A stretch of DNA of 64,000 nucleotides from a virus. The stretch is from IMG/VR virus record IMGVR_UViG_3300034112_000721, positions 1-64,000 of that record; one strand, 5' to 3'. The translations under genes and the position numbers were made by a program. Numbering within the stretch: the stretch's first letter is position 1; each line of letters opens with the position of its first letter. The notes below the pieces were generated by a model that was not told the origin of the DNA, ran no database searches, and saw only the letters and a list, made by a program, of their open reading frames with translations. Shown one piece after another: positions 27,128 through 38,700 of this stretch.

Positions 27128-30100
27128 TTAACAAATCTTTTTATTGTATAATTCTTCTTCTAGTGTATCTAAGTCTTTATCTTTTACTGCATCAATGATA
27201 TTATCAATATCTGCATTAGTTAAACTATCTGCTGCTGTAATGCTCTCAATAATTTTTGATTTAGCTTCTGGAGTAATTTCAATTTTCTCTACAGCAGACT
27301 TAGATTTTGCTTCCTCTTGTGTCATGATTTTACCGTTTAGATTATCAAATTTAACACTTTTTTTCTCATTAGAATTAGCAACTTCAAAAGTAATATTATC
27401 ACCTTCCATACTTGTTATTGTAATGAGTGAGCCAGCAGGAATATCATCTATTGGTTGTATAGTTACATACTGTGTCTCTTGTATGTCATTCATCTGATCT
27501 TTTATCTCAGATTTAAACTCTTCTGTTAAGGATTTGATTCTGCTTTTTGCAGCATCATTTATAACTTTTACTTCATAAGCTGTTAGATCCGAAACATCTT
27601 TTAACATCTCTTTGATTTCATCTACAGTAGACTTATTTATTCTCGAAATAATGTCAGCACCTTTCTCACTAATAACACTTTCCTTAACAGGTCTTTCTGC
27701 TAAACTTAGTATCTCTCCTAGTGAGATCTCTGATACAACATCACCTTTAGATTTATCTATAGTTTCATCAAGTTTGTTTTTATTTGTAGAGCTTGTATTC
27801 TTAGTATTAGTAGGTTTTGGTCCATTAGAATTCTTATCAGATAATTTATTTGCAATTGATTCTTTTGATACCTCATTAAGAATATCATTTAAGTATCTAA
27901 CCTCTTTGTTATAGCTCTTTAAACTCTCTTGTAATGAGTTAATTCTTTCTATTTCTAGCTCTTTAACTTTAGGAGTTAGTTCTGCTACATCCATAGTAGC
28001 TGAAAGTCTTGATCTCAGATTCTTAAACTGTTTTACAATAGAATTAAAATCTTCTAGTGTTGCATTCTCTAAGTTATCTACTGCTTCTTCTAATCTTTCA
28101 ACTTCTTCTTTAGAAAGTGGTTTATAATTAGCATCCGGTATTAATTGTAATTGCTGTCCTACCTGAGAGTCTAATTTTTTAATGCCATCAATATACTCTT
28201 TTAAAAGTTTTTTAGTTCTAAGTATTGTATCATTAATTGTCTTAATAGATCTATTTAAAGAATTTATTTTCTTTTTTATTTCTGCTATTTTTATTTTAAT
28301 GTCAGACCTACTAAACAATGCTAAGTCTTCTGTATCTAAAATATTTTGATAATAGTCTATTTGATCATTAAGATCCTTTACCTGTGCAGTAAGTATTTCT
28401 TTTTCTTTTCTAAGATCCTCTAATCTTCCTACTACACCTGCAATTACAACAAACTCTCTTCTAAACTGATCTCTAACATCTTGATTTTTAATAGATGTTT
28501 TTCCGCGACCTTTTCTAAATTTAGATTTAAGATACTGACCAGTTACTTGATCTAATGCAGTAATAGAGTTTATTATATCTGTAAGTTCATCTGCAGTCAA
28601 CTCAATAGATGCATTACCGATAGTATCTAAATAGTTAAGGATGTCATTGATCTTTTTTAAATCTGTATCTAATTTTTGTTGTCTACTTCTTAGAGTTTGT
28701 ATTTTATCTAGGATTGCAATTTTATTTTCTTTTGCTAACCTTCTTTGTTGTGCTGCTATATCTTCTACTTCTTGTTCAATTGTTGCTTGTTCTTCATCTA
28801 CTACTTCTTCAATAACAGGTTCTCCAGATGCTGTTCTCATTGGAATAATGTCATTGATTTTTATTTGAAGAGTTTCTCCATCTACAGTTGTTTGATTAGG
28901 ATCTACTGGAGCTACAATCTTACCAGGAACTAATATTGGACTAGCAGATTCAATTGTTTCTATTCTTCCTGTAGCTGAATCAGTTGATATCTGTAATGGT
29001 AATAAAACAGTTTTTGGATTAATACCAGTCATGTTATATAACATATTCTTAGCTGCTACAAGCTCAAGTCCATAACTTTCTTTTTTAGAGACATCACTTG
29101 TTTCATCATCATATTCTTCCCACTTATTTACATCACCCATTTTTACAAGGACAATAGTTGTATTACCCTCTCTATCTACTAGTAAGAAATTAATTTCTCC
29201 TGCAACACCTGCTGGAATATCAAATACTGTAAGCTTGGCTGGAATAATAACTATGTCACCTAAATTAGCTTTCTCTTTTAGTTCGGCCAATATAGATTTA
29301 CTACCAAATAAACTATCAAAAGCTTGTTGACTTAATAATGTAGGGTCATTTTTAACCTCTTTATCTGCTAAGAAATTTTTAATCTGATCTGTAACGTAAG
29401 TTTCAGTTTCTGCTTTTTGTTCAAACACTCTTTCATTTACTAATGATAAAACATCATTAAGTGAAATTCTTCTTTGTACTTTTTCTTCGGCTGAAACAGC
29501 TCCTTTAGATTTATCATAAAGTTCTTTACTATCCCAAATAGTTTTAGTAGCTGTATCAAAATATTGACCTAGTTGAAGTTCTTTTCCCCAAGTATCTTTT
29601 GTTCTTTGTATTTCTTGATCAATTGCTTTTAATGCATCTTTACTATAACTCTTCTTAGAACTTTCTAGAGTACTAAGTTTATCCTCAAGAGTTTGTGGTT
29701 TATACCATAAAAGATCTTGTTGTTTAAACTTATTTGCAATTTCTATAGACTTTCTTTGAGCTTGTTCTGCAGTAAGATTACTGCCTAATACAATACGTAC
29801 TCCTTTAACACCACCAAAGTTTGTATCTGATTCTTTAAGTTCATTAGCTATTTTTTTATTTTCTTCAGATAAACTATCATATGCAATTTCAATATAATCT
29901 TGTCCACCAGCTTTTCCTTGTATAGATTCTATCCAAGAACCTGTAGTTTGAATATTTTTATCCCAGAAAATTTCTGAAGCTGGAACTAATGGTCCTGCTA
30001 CAACATCTGCTATATCTTCTTTTTTAGAAATAGGTACATTAAAAGTTCGAAAACCTGTTTTAGGTCCTTCAGTACTAACTTGACTTGTAGGTTTACCTTC

Positions 30101-33100
30101 TAAAGCAGCTAGTTCTGCATCATATTTAGCATTGATTTTATCAGCATTTGGAATTAATGGAACAGATATTGTATCAAAGATGTTATCTCCATCTATAATC
30201 CATTCTTGAGCATCTTTTTCTTTATTACCTGTAAGCTCTCTTGCATTAAGAGATTCTGTTTTATTAACTATATATAAAGTAGGATTATTTTTTCCATATC
30301 TTAATGCATATGTAAGAGATGTTATAGGAGTAGCTGAAAAACTAAAGTTTCCTTTAGGAATTCTAACACCCATAGATTCTGCCACTCTACGCATGTCTAC
30401 ATTGGAATATTCACCAGTTTGAAAAAACTGTTTATCAAATTTATCAAACTTAGGACCCCCATGAAATAATACATTATCTGTCTTCCAACCCTTATCTTTT
30501 ATTGCTTTATCAATTTGATCTTTTAAAGCATTTTTATTATTATCAAAAGCTTTATTTAACTCCTCTTGTCTTCTTCTTTCTATATCAGCTTTCTTAGCTT
30601 CTATGTCTTCAGTTGTTGTAGTTGGTTCTAAAGAACTTTGTGCTGAATCATATTTAGAAGTAATTTCTTTACCAAGTTTTTCTACATTACTTCTTAATGT
30701 TTTCCTAGCATCAGCATTGTTTATTGCAGGAGTATATGACAACTTAGAATTAATATAATCCTCTACTTTATCTGCTAAAGTTGATAAAGGTTTTGAAGTT
30801 GCATTTGGATCTCCATCATTTGTAAATGCAGACGGATCTGTTCCATAAAAGTTATTTAATTCTTCAGATATTGACTTTACTATATCTGCTGTTTCTTTGC
30901 CCCAATATCTTTCATAATAAGTCTCCATATCAGACTTATCTGTTTTATTTAACCAGCCATCTTTTCCAATACCAAAAAATGGATACCAACCTGGAACTAA
31001 GCCTTTACCTGCTTGTCCTGTTGTTAAATAAAAAGGTACAATAGTTCCATTTATATTTACAAGAACTTTGGCTCTATCTGTAGATGTAACTACATTCCAA
31101 TAATTACCATCTATAGTGAAACCTTCTAATTTAAAGTTAGGATTTGAAAATATTATTTCTTCAATATTATTTAATCCTTTTCTACCTTTAGTACTAGTAA
31201 CAGGAGCTTCTGTAGTTTCACCTGTTAGTGCTTTAAGTTTTTCTGATAACTCATTATAAGTATCTTCTGTAAAACCAGGAAGATTTGCTTTCTTAAGTTC
31301 AGATATAAAATCATCAACAGAATTATTCTTTGCTAATGTATTATTATATATCTGAGCTATTTGATCTCTTTGTTTTTCTTGATACTTCTCACTTATTACC
31401 CTTTCAATTTCTTTATTGACTTTCTCAAGTTTGTTACCATTAACAGTATATTGATTTGTTGTTTCATCAAATGTAATATCACCTTGCTGATCAATTACTT
31501 TAGAAACCTCTTTAATTACTTTTGATCTCTTTGGAGATTCTTTAAAGTTTAATTTATAATTTAAATACTTATTGGCAAGAGCAAGATTAAATTCTAGTAT
31601 TGCAAGATTTTCTCTTTCTTGATCTGTAAGATCTGTTTTGTCTTTTAGTTTCTTAATATCCGTTTCTATTTTCTTTATGTTAGCTTTAATATCCTTTATG
31701 TCAAGATTTTTAAAGTCCTGATCCTTACCTCTTACTTGCATAACAGGCGGCTCTACCTCATCTAATTGTTGAGCAGTTAACTTCTCTTTCATTTTGTTAT
31801 TATACTGCTCAATAACTTTTTCTGCTCTTGGATTATTTTGAATAAAATTATCTAACTCAGATAATAGTTTTTCATCAGATACTTCACTTAATTCATCAGC
31901 AAGACCTTCTGTATCTTCTACATATTGATTAAATGCATTCTCAAGTTGCTTTCTCAATGCTTCATCCATTAACTCAAACTTTGTATTTTTTGTAAATGGA
32001 ATAAATGTAGAAGCTTGTGTTAGTTTCTCAGATTGAGCTCTTGCCGTTAATTCTTGAATTGCATTTATTTTTTTCTCAGTAAATTCAGAATTTATTTTAT
32101 CTATAGCAGCTTTATCTGCAACTAATTCTAATGTATATTTCTTTCCAACTTCAAAACCTTGCTTAACATTATTCTTATTGACTAGTTCACCTGTTGGACC
32201 ATTATATCTTAAACCTTCTTTTGATTTGTACAAAATAAGTTCTCTTACTCTTAATCCTGATTTATATTTTACCTCCGCGTATTGTCCAACATTCATCTGA
32301 AGATCTACATCATTAATTGTTGCTTTTGTCCCCTTTGGTATATTAATAGGTCCTTTTTCTACACGTTCTTCTGTTTTAGCTAAAGCATCTAATGCAGCTT
32401 TTCTTTCAGCTTCCAATCTTGCCAAAGTAAGATTTAAAGCAGTATTATCTGCAGATCTCCCCTTTGGATTTAACTTTCTTACAGCAGCAGCTCTTTCAAA
32501 GAATATAGCATAATTGTCATATTCTGGATGACCTTCTTTAATAACTACCTTTCTTGTGTCATCATAAAATTCAGTAGGTATAGTTGCTGTTCTTAAAAAT
32601 TCTGCAGCTTCATCTTCACTAATATATACATTTCTATCTGCTAATTCATTTAGCAATGCGTTAAGCTCTATATTATCAAGTTGTTGATTAACTATATTAG
32701 AGAAGTAGTCTCTTCTATTATTGTAAAGATTACTCATCCAAAGATAATTTCTTTGGACATGATCCATAAAATCTCTTGGATTATTTAATACGTTTACATA
32801 GTTTGCAAGAATAGAAGATTCTTTACCCAACTTGTAATTATCTAATATCATTTCAAAAGCAGCCTCAGCCTCTTCTGATAAATAAATATCTCCTGTAGAA
32901 TTTGCAATAGCTTTTAAATACTCTTTGTATGCATTTTCCAAATTAGCTTCAACTTCTAATCTATTTTCATTAGTTCTTTCACCAACTCTATTTGCTCTAT
33001 TTATTTCTTTTCTGAGTTGAACTTCTGCTTCATCTATAGAAATGTTATTTTCATCAGCTATATTTTGTAGCTCACCTGATTCTTTAAACTTTTCTATGAT

Positions 33101-35740
33101 TTCATTTACTTGATTATTTTCAAATTTATCATAGTTTTTATATGCCTCTGATAATGCCTCAAGTGCTTTTAACTTATTTTGTTTCTTTCTAAGTTCTTCT
33201 GGTGATAATACATTTTTTTGAGCTTCTATTTCTTCTTTTAAAATATTACGCTCATTAAACATTCTACTTGGTTCTAATAATAACTGAATCTCAGAGTCAG
33301 TCATTTTAGATAATGGTTTAGATGATTTAATTTTAGTACTAATATCCTTCATTCTCTTTACAGCATCTTGATAAGAAGACCCCATAAAGATTGCATTCAT
33401 TTTTGCTACTTCCCAAGCCTGACTAAATAACTGTGCCTGTTTATATGCATCTGTTCCTTTTTCATACTGTGAAATATCTATAGGATTAACATATTTATCA
33501 TTTATTTTATCATAGTTAGTTTTGATTTCATTCATTCTTTGAACTATACCATCTATTCTTGATTGATATTTTAATCCCTCTCCTTTGGGAATATTTTGAA
33601 CAGCATCTTCAAATTCCTCTGGCGTTAAGTCTCTAAATGATTCAATTCTTTCTTTAAACATATCAAGTGTTCCAGATCTCAATGCTGTTACAACTTGTGA
33701 TACTAAAGCAAAATCTTTAGCATCTAATACATTTTTTCTTCCACCCTCCTGAATAATCTTTGTAAGTATTTCTTGATTACCAAGATTAAATAATTTAGAA
33801 TCAAAAAATTCTCCTGGATTCTCATTATATAATTTAGTAAGTGTTTCCGCAATACTCTCACCAAATGCATTCTTTTTATTTTTATAATCTGCATAGTGTT
33901 CTGGTCTAAACATTCTGTTATAACCATTAGATGCCCAGTTTGGAAGATTATTAATTGGACTAGCAAAAGCACCCATTATAAATCCAGTAGCAAATGTTTC
34001 AAATCCTTGTTTTGTAAATGGATTTTGATTTGCCCATGCATCTTTAAAGTAAGATGCTTTACTTCTACTTGCATCTGCAATAGCACCTTTAGAATATAAA
34101 TGAGCTTTAACAGCATCTGAGTTAAAAGTATTTACATAATAATTACCTAGAGCTTCAGATATTGTTTCCTGAAAGTTTTCTTGTAAACCTTCTCCAATAT
34201 TTGCTTTAAAATATTTTCCTAAACCAACAACAGATTTTGCAGAAAGATTTTTAAAACCAGCTTTAAAACCATCCTCTCTAAGTCTTTTTATACTTCCCCT
34301 TATACCATTTTCTACATATGTAAACTCACCCTTTGCAAGTTTTTTACCTTCTTCTTTTATTGTTTTAAAAACTACCTTACCTCTTTCAAGATTTAAAATC
34401 TCTTTAGTTCTTGCACCCAAAATACTTGCTGTTCCCTTTCCACCTGCAATACTTGGAAATACAAGTTTGTTAGATAAATAAATAACTCCTGTATTCCAAC
34501 CTAAATTCTCTAGACCAGCTTTTTCAGATTGTACCATCATATCATACATCTGTTTGTTAGATGGAGCCTGCCCAGTATTTTTGTAATGCAAATTATATAA
34601 ATCATAGTAGACTTTATTTTGTTGCATACCACCTTCTAGTTTAGCTTCAGTAACAGCAGCATTTATAAATTTCATGTCTCTATAAAAGCCGCCAGCAGTC
34701 TTTGAAAGTTTTGCAAGAGATGTTAAATTACCAAAGGCTTGAGCCTTTCTAATATCATTCATTGCATCAAATGTATTACCCAATGGATTTATAAATTTTC
34801 CAATTGGTGTATTTACCGCTTTCCAAAAGTTTCTTGCTGTTTGACTTGATTCTAATGTTTTTACTGCCGTGCCAAAAGCTTTATCTAAGTTTCCAAATAG
34901 TTTTCCAACTTTAGCAATCTTTGCAACTGCAGAAGCATCAGCAGTAGCCTCAAGAGCACCTGCTGCAGGTATACCAGCTCCAGTAGCCACTAATCCAGCT
35001 TCTAGTGCTTTTGTTGCTGCTTGTTCAGCTATTGTTTCAATAATAATACCGGCTGATAATCCAAAAGAGTTAAGAGCATTGTTTATAAATCCAAATGCTC
35101 CTCCCTTAGTTGACATACCTATATTAGAATACTTTTCAAAGTCTTCTGCATTATTTAAATCAATAGAAGTAAAATCTCCCTGAAGCATATCAAGAGTTCC
35201 TTGTGCACCAGATTTTATTCCTAACCAAAGACCCGGTAACAATGAATGATTTACCATTCTTGTAAAATCATTCCACTTAGTGGTTCTTTCATTATATATT
35301 GCTTCATTATCTCTAAATGGTGAGAAGCCTACCTCATCCATTTTTTTAGACCCATATGCCGCATATCTTTTATAATAGTTATTACCATCTGGTCCTGCGT
35401 TATATCCAAATATTCTTGAATACTCATTTTTGTCCTGATTGGTTTGAAATATGGATCTCATATAAGAATCTGCAGCTTGAGCAGATTCTTCAAAAGACAC
35501 ATTCTTTTTTGGACCTGGTGGATTTGGAGGGTTACCTACAACATTATCTCTAATACTTCTTTGTGGATTTGTTAATGATCCATAATTAGGAATTACATTA
35601 GTTAACTTAACTTGATCTATATCTAATCTTTTAAACCCATAAGGATCTAAGTTAAGTGGATTAGTAACATCCATATTAAACTTACCAATAGATGGACCTA
35701 GTGGTGCAAGAGGGTCAAAGTTTGTATTATCTTGAGCCAT
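27128..35740 (-). CDS. Giant virion cargo protein, 2870 aa, with ART-like and degenerate nuclease-like segments
   Basis: The N-terminal ~170 residues (with an SKKMDEVGFSPFRDNEA segment) recall a conserved crAss-like protein encoded beside the virion polymerase. A hydrophobic, Ala/Gly-rich region follows (~215-260). Around residues 1755-1865 is an ADP-ribosyltransferase-like segment: LFHGG (H1760), then FSATPITSLTYALRYG. Around 2165-2260 is a PD-(D/E)XK-like segment in which the expected Asp is Asn (N2184, GEINF) and the D-x-K strand reads LVKM (K2200), so it is probably inactive. Long coiled coils fill ~2300-2650. It overlaps the 1012-aa gene by 14 bases and precedes the polymerase by one base. 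Likely packaged with the polymerase; domain calls are by eye. Confidence 0.75.
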   Translation of the reverse strand: MAQDNTNFDPLAPLGPSIGKFNMDVTNPLNLDPYGFKRLDIDQVKLTNVIPNYGSLTNPQRSIRDNVVGNPPNPPGPKKNVSFEESAQAADSYMRSIFQTNQDKNEYSRIFGYNAGPDGNNYYKRYAAYGSKKMDEVGFSPFRDNEAIYNERTTKWNDFTRMVNHSLLPGLWLGIKSGAQGTLDMLQGDFTSIDLNNAEDFEKYSNIGMSTKGGAFGFINNALNSFGLSAGIIIETIAEQAATKALEAGLVATGAGIPAAGALEATADASAVAKIAKVGKLFGNLDKAFGTAVKTLESSQTARNFWKAVNTPIGKFINPLGNTFDAMNDIRKAQAFGNLTSLAKLSKTAGGFYRDMKFINAAVTEAKLEGGMQQNKVYYDLYNLHYKNTGQAPSNKQMYDMMVQSEKAGLENLGWNTGVIYLSNKLVFPSIAGGKGTASILGARTKEILNLERGKVVFKTIKEEGKKLAKGEFTYVENGIRGSIKRLREDGFKAGFKNLSAKSVVGLGKYFKANIGEGLQENFQETISEALGNYYVNTFNSDAVKAHLYSKGAIADASRSKASYFKDAWANQNPFTKQGFETFATGFIMGAFASPINNLPNWASNGYNRMFRPEHYADYKNKKNAFGESIAETLTKLYNENPGEFFDSKLFNLGNQEILTKIIQEGGRKNVLDAKDFALVSQVVTALRSGTLDMFKERIESFRDLTPEEFEDAVQNIPKGEGLKYQSRIDGIVQRMNEIKTNYDKINDKYVNPIDISQYEKGTDAYKQAQLFSQAWEVAKMNAIFMGSSYQDAVKRMKDISTKIKSSKPLSKMTDSEIQLLLEPSRMFNERNILKEEIEAQKNVLSPEELRKKQNKLKALEALSEAYKNYDKFENNQVNEIIEKFKESGELQNIADENNISIDEAEVQLRKEINRANRVGERTNENRLEVEANLENAYKEYLKAIANSTGDIYLSEEAEAAFEMILDNYKLGKESSILANYVNVLNNPRDFMDHVQRNYLWMSNLYNNRRDYFSNIVNQQLDNIELNALLNELADRNVYISEDEAAEFLRTATIPTEFYDDTRKVVIKEGHPEYDNYAIFFERAAAVRKLNPKGRSADNTALNLTLARLEAERKAALDALAKTEERVEKGPINIPKGTKATINDVDLQMNVGQYAEVKYKSGLRVRELILYKSKEGLRYNGPTGELVNKNNVKQGFEVGKKYTLELVADKAAIDKINSEFTEKKINAIQELTARAQSEKLTQASTFIPFTKNTKFELMDEALRKQLENAFNQYVEDTEGLADELSEVSDEKLLSELDNFIQNNPRAEKVIEQYNNKMKEKLTAQQLDEVEPPVMQVRGKDQDFKNLDIKDIKANIKKIETDIKKLKDKTDLTDQERENLAILEFNLALANKYLNYKLNFKESPKRSKVIKEVSKVIDQQGDITFDETTNQYTVNGNKLEKVNKEIERVISEKYQEKQRDQIAQIYNNTLAKNNSVDDFISELKKANLPGFTEDTYNELSEKLKALTGETTEAPVTSTKGRKGLNNIEEIIFSNPNFKLEGFTIDGNYWNVVTSTDRAKVLVNINGTIVPFYLTTGQAGKGLVPGWYPFFGIGKDGWLNKTDKSDMETYYERYWGKETADIVKSISEELNNFYGTDPSAFTNDGDPNATSKPLSTLADKVEDYINSKLSYTPAINNADARKTLRSNVEKLGKEITSKYDSAQSSLEPTTTTEDIEAKKADIERRRQEELNKAFDNNKNALKDQIDKAIKDKGWKTDNVLFHGGPKFDKFDKQFFQTGEYSNVDMRRVAESMGVRIPKGNFSFSATPITSLTYALRYGKNNPTLYIVNKTESLNARELTGNKEKDAQEWIIDGDNIFDTISVPLIPNADKINAKYDAELAALEGKPTSQVSTEGPKTGFRTFNVPISKKEDIADVVAGPLVPASEIFWDKNIQTTGSWIESIQGKAGGQDYIEIAYDSLSEENKKIANELKESDTNFGGVKGVRIVLGSNLTAEQAQRKSIEIANKFKQQDLLWYKPQTLEDKLSTLESSKKSYSKDALKAIDQEIQRTKDTWGKELQLGQYFDTATKTIWDSKELYDKSKGAVSAEEKVQRRISLNDVLSLVNERVFEQKAETETYVTDQIKNFLADKEVKNDPTLLSQQAFDSLFGSKSILAELKEKANLGDIVIIPAKLTVFDIPAGVAGEINFLLVDREGNTTIVLVKMGDVNKWEEYDDETSDVSKKESYGLELVAAKNMLYNMTGINPKTVLLPLQISTDSATGRIETIESASPILVPGKIVAPVDPNQTTVDGETLQIKINDIIPMRTASGEPVIEEVVDEEQATIEQEVEDIAAQQRRLAKENKIAILDKIQTLRSRQQKLDTDLKKINDILNYLDTIGNASIELTADELTDIINSITALDQVTGQYLKSKFRKGRGKTSIKNQDVRDQFRREFVVIAGVVGRLEDLRKEKEILTAQVKDLNDQIDYYQNILDTEDLALFSRSDIKIKIAEIKKKINSLNRSIKTINDTILRTKKLLKEYIDGIKKLDSQVGQQLQLIPDANYKPLSKEEVERLEEAVDNLENATLEDFNSIVKQFKNLRSRLSATMDVAELTPKVKELEIERINSLQESLKSYNKEVRYLNDILNEVSKESIANKLSDKNSNGPKPTNTKNTSSTNKNKLDETIDKSKGDVVSEISLGEILSLAERPVKESVISEKGADIISRINKSTVDEIKEMLKDVSDLTAYEVKVINDAAKSRIKSLTEEFKSEIKDQMNDIQETQYVTIQPIDDIPAGSLITITSMEGDNITFEVANSNEKKSVKFDNLNGKIMTQEEAKSKSAVEKIEITPEAKSKIIESITAADSLTNADIDNIIDAVKDKDLDTLEEELYNKKIC

Positions 35741-38700
35741 ACTGCATTGTTTGTTCGTTCATTTTTTTTATTGCTGGCCAACCTTGTTGCAAGGCTTGAA
35801 ATCTTATATTAGTCAAATTATTTCCAGCTGTAATAGTATTATCATTAGTTGTTGCAATTCTAAAGTCTCCAATTGTAGGATCCCAAACAGGATACTTTGT
35901 TGTTATACTATAATCTCCCATACCTAAAGGATTTTTTTGAATCTCAAATTGATATCTACCATCCAATGGATCAGTATAAGTGTATGTTTGATTAGGACTA
36001 TTATCTACTCTTAATGCTAAAGGATCTTTAAAATTTTCTTGATATAAAGGATTTTGTAAATAATCACTATTTGCAATTATACTTATTCCATTTTTTAAAG
36101 CATCTTCATATTCAGTTTTATTTAATAGATTATTATTATCATCAGCATTTGTTGATTTGAATTTTTTCAAAAACTCTGCAGATGGTTTTATAATAATTGC
36201 ACCAAGATTTGCATTACCACCAGCAACTACAGCAGACGATAATTTAAACATATCTGTTTTACTAGATGGTCTTGACATTTCCCTTTGTATCTCATTTATT
36301 ATAGCTTTATATTTGCTTCCACCAACTGCATTCTCATAATCAGCTTCACTACGGCCTGTAACAGATATTCTAGCCTGTCCCATAAAATCTGAAAAATCCA
36401 ATTTATTTACATCACTCATTACACCATTCCAATAATATCTTCCTTTACTACTGTAAGGGTTTACCATGATTGATCTAATACCCATTGCTGCCATACCAGT
36501 ACCTGGGTCAGTGGTTTTTTCATAACCAACCGGAGGAGTTTTTATTAATCTTGAATCACTCCAAACCTCTTTGTCTGCAGTAGATACAAGATTCTCATAT
36601 AACGCTTTTAAATTTTCTTCTGCACTTGGTCCTTCAAGGAATGAATTAATTATTCCTGCAACTCCACCAGTAAATGCACCAAATACAGCACCAGGAGCGG
36701 CACCTACTCCAAAAAAAGCAGATCCAGCTGCTGCTCCTCCCGCAGCTCCTGCTGCTGCCCATGTTCCTGTACTAAGTGCTGCATCACCAAGAGCCTCCAA
36801 AAAACTTCTTTGGTCTCCAATTTCTATACCGGTTCTTTTAACATTTGCTGCAAAAGTTTCTGCAGACACTTGGTTACCATTATCATCATATAATAATTGA
36901 GTAATGGCTTTATCTGCAATACCTCTTCTTGCAAGTTCTGTTTCAGTTACATTTGCATAATCTTTTTTCCATTTAGTATTAGCTTTTACATAATCAATAT
37001 AATCTGTAAATTCTAAATTACTTTCTTGTAAAGCTGTCATGTTATTTTTAATAACAGAAAGATTACCATTGTTTTTTAAGAATGTATTAAAATTGGAATT
37101 AATCTTTTCTAAACCATCTGCTCCTGTTAAACTTGCAAAACCAGCTAGATTACCTTTATGTTTTTTAAGAAAATCTGAAAGAGATTCAACTGGTGCATTT
37201 GGTGTACTGAGTATTTGACCAGCTTGTTTCTCTGTCATCTGACCACTCTTTATTAATTGCTGAAGTGTATTTGTAACATTATTTATATATGGAGTAAAAT
37301 ACTGGTTAGCTTTATTTCTAAACATTTTATTAGAAAGCTCATATTGATTTGTTTCATCAGTAGAAACCTCTGAATCACTTTCTAAAAATGTAAAATCTTG
37401 ATCTTCAAATGGTACATACTCACCCTTTTCATTAAACATTCCTCTACCAAGTTTAACATTCTCTTTATCCACCATCATCTTCCTCTCAGCAGCTACTTTA
37501 ATACTTAGTATTTCTAAATCATTTTTATGTCTTTCAGCAATCTCACTTAAATTATACTGATGTTTATCAGCCATAATTGCATATGGATTTGCATCCATAT
37601 CCACTTTAGAATTTCTATAAGCGTATATATGTGCTGCTTGGTTTAAATCTCTAGCAAGTAATGAAGCAGAAACACCATTATCAACCATATATCTTAGTGT
37701 CTCAATATCCTCATATGGATTTTTAAAACCAGTTGAAGTAGTTGCAGTACTTGACTGACCACTATTCATTTTATCTAACTGCTTCTTTGATTGAGATAAT
37801 ACCTCATCATTAATAGATTTGTTTTCTATATAAGCATCTAATTGTTGCTGAAGCTGTGGATCTTTATTACCATTATCAATTTGCTTTTGAAGATCTTTGA
37901 TCTTATTATCATATGCTACAGAAGATTCATTTAACTGCTTATATCTTGACTCACTTGATCTCTTAAGAGTATTAAAGTTTTTCTCAAGATAATCCATCTC
38001 TGCAGCATTCCTATCTCCATTAAATTCACCCGCCCTGCTATATGCATAATCTTTTCTATTTACATATGCTTGCGTGCTATATATAGCTTGTACCTGTGGA
38101 TCATTACCCAGATTTGCTTCAAATAAATGTTGTAATGGTTCTTCAAGAATTTGACCATTGGTTCTTTTAATAACCCATCTTCCATCCTGACTCATCTCAA
38201 CACTTTCTATATTTCCAAATTCCTTTGCAAGTTCAAGTGCTTTATCTTGAACATTTACATAAGGTGTATATAGTACATTTTGAAAATTAAGTGCTTTTTC
38301 TGCACTAGCATCTTTAAATTCTCCCCTTCTATATTCAAGTTCTTTTAAACCGGTATCCCAAAACATTGCTCTATCTTTTTCATTTGCAGAGCCCTGGAAA
38401 CCTTGTGCTTTAAGAACTTGCATATTAAAGTTCTTAGTCCAAGCCATATCTTTCATTAAACCTTTATCTTCATAGAATGGCTTAAATACTTGTGTTGCTT
38501 GACTTACATTCTGCTGTAATGAAAGATCTAATCCCGCTAATCTACCTACATTAAAGTTAATTTGATCTACTAAATAATCTTTCTTCTGAATATTATCATC
38601 TCTTGTAAGATCTGCATAAAAATATTGACCATATACTCTATTTAGTGATTTCCAGTTACTATCATACTGATTCTGTTTATTTTGTATTAGATTAGAATAC

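Noticed and set aside
33724-33972. 82-aa - strand ORF inside the 2870-aa gene
   Set aside because: It overlaps a clearly coding frame on the same strand, with no ribosome-binding or composition support.
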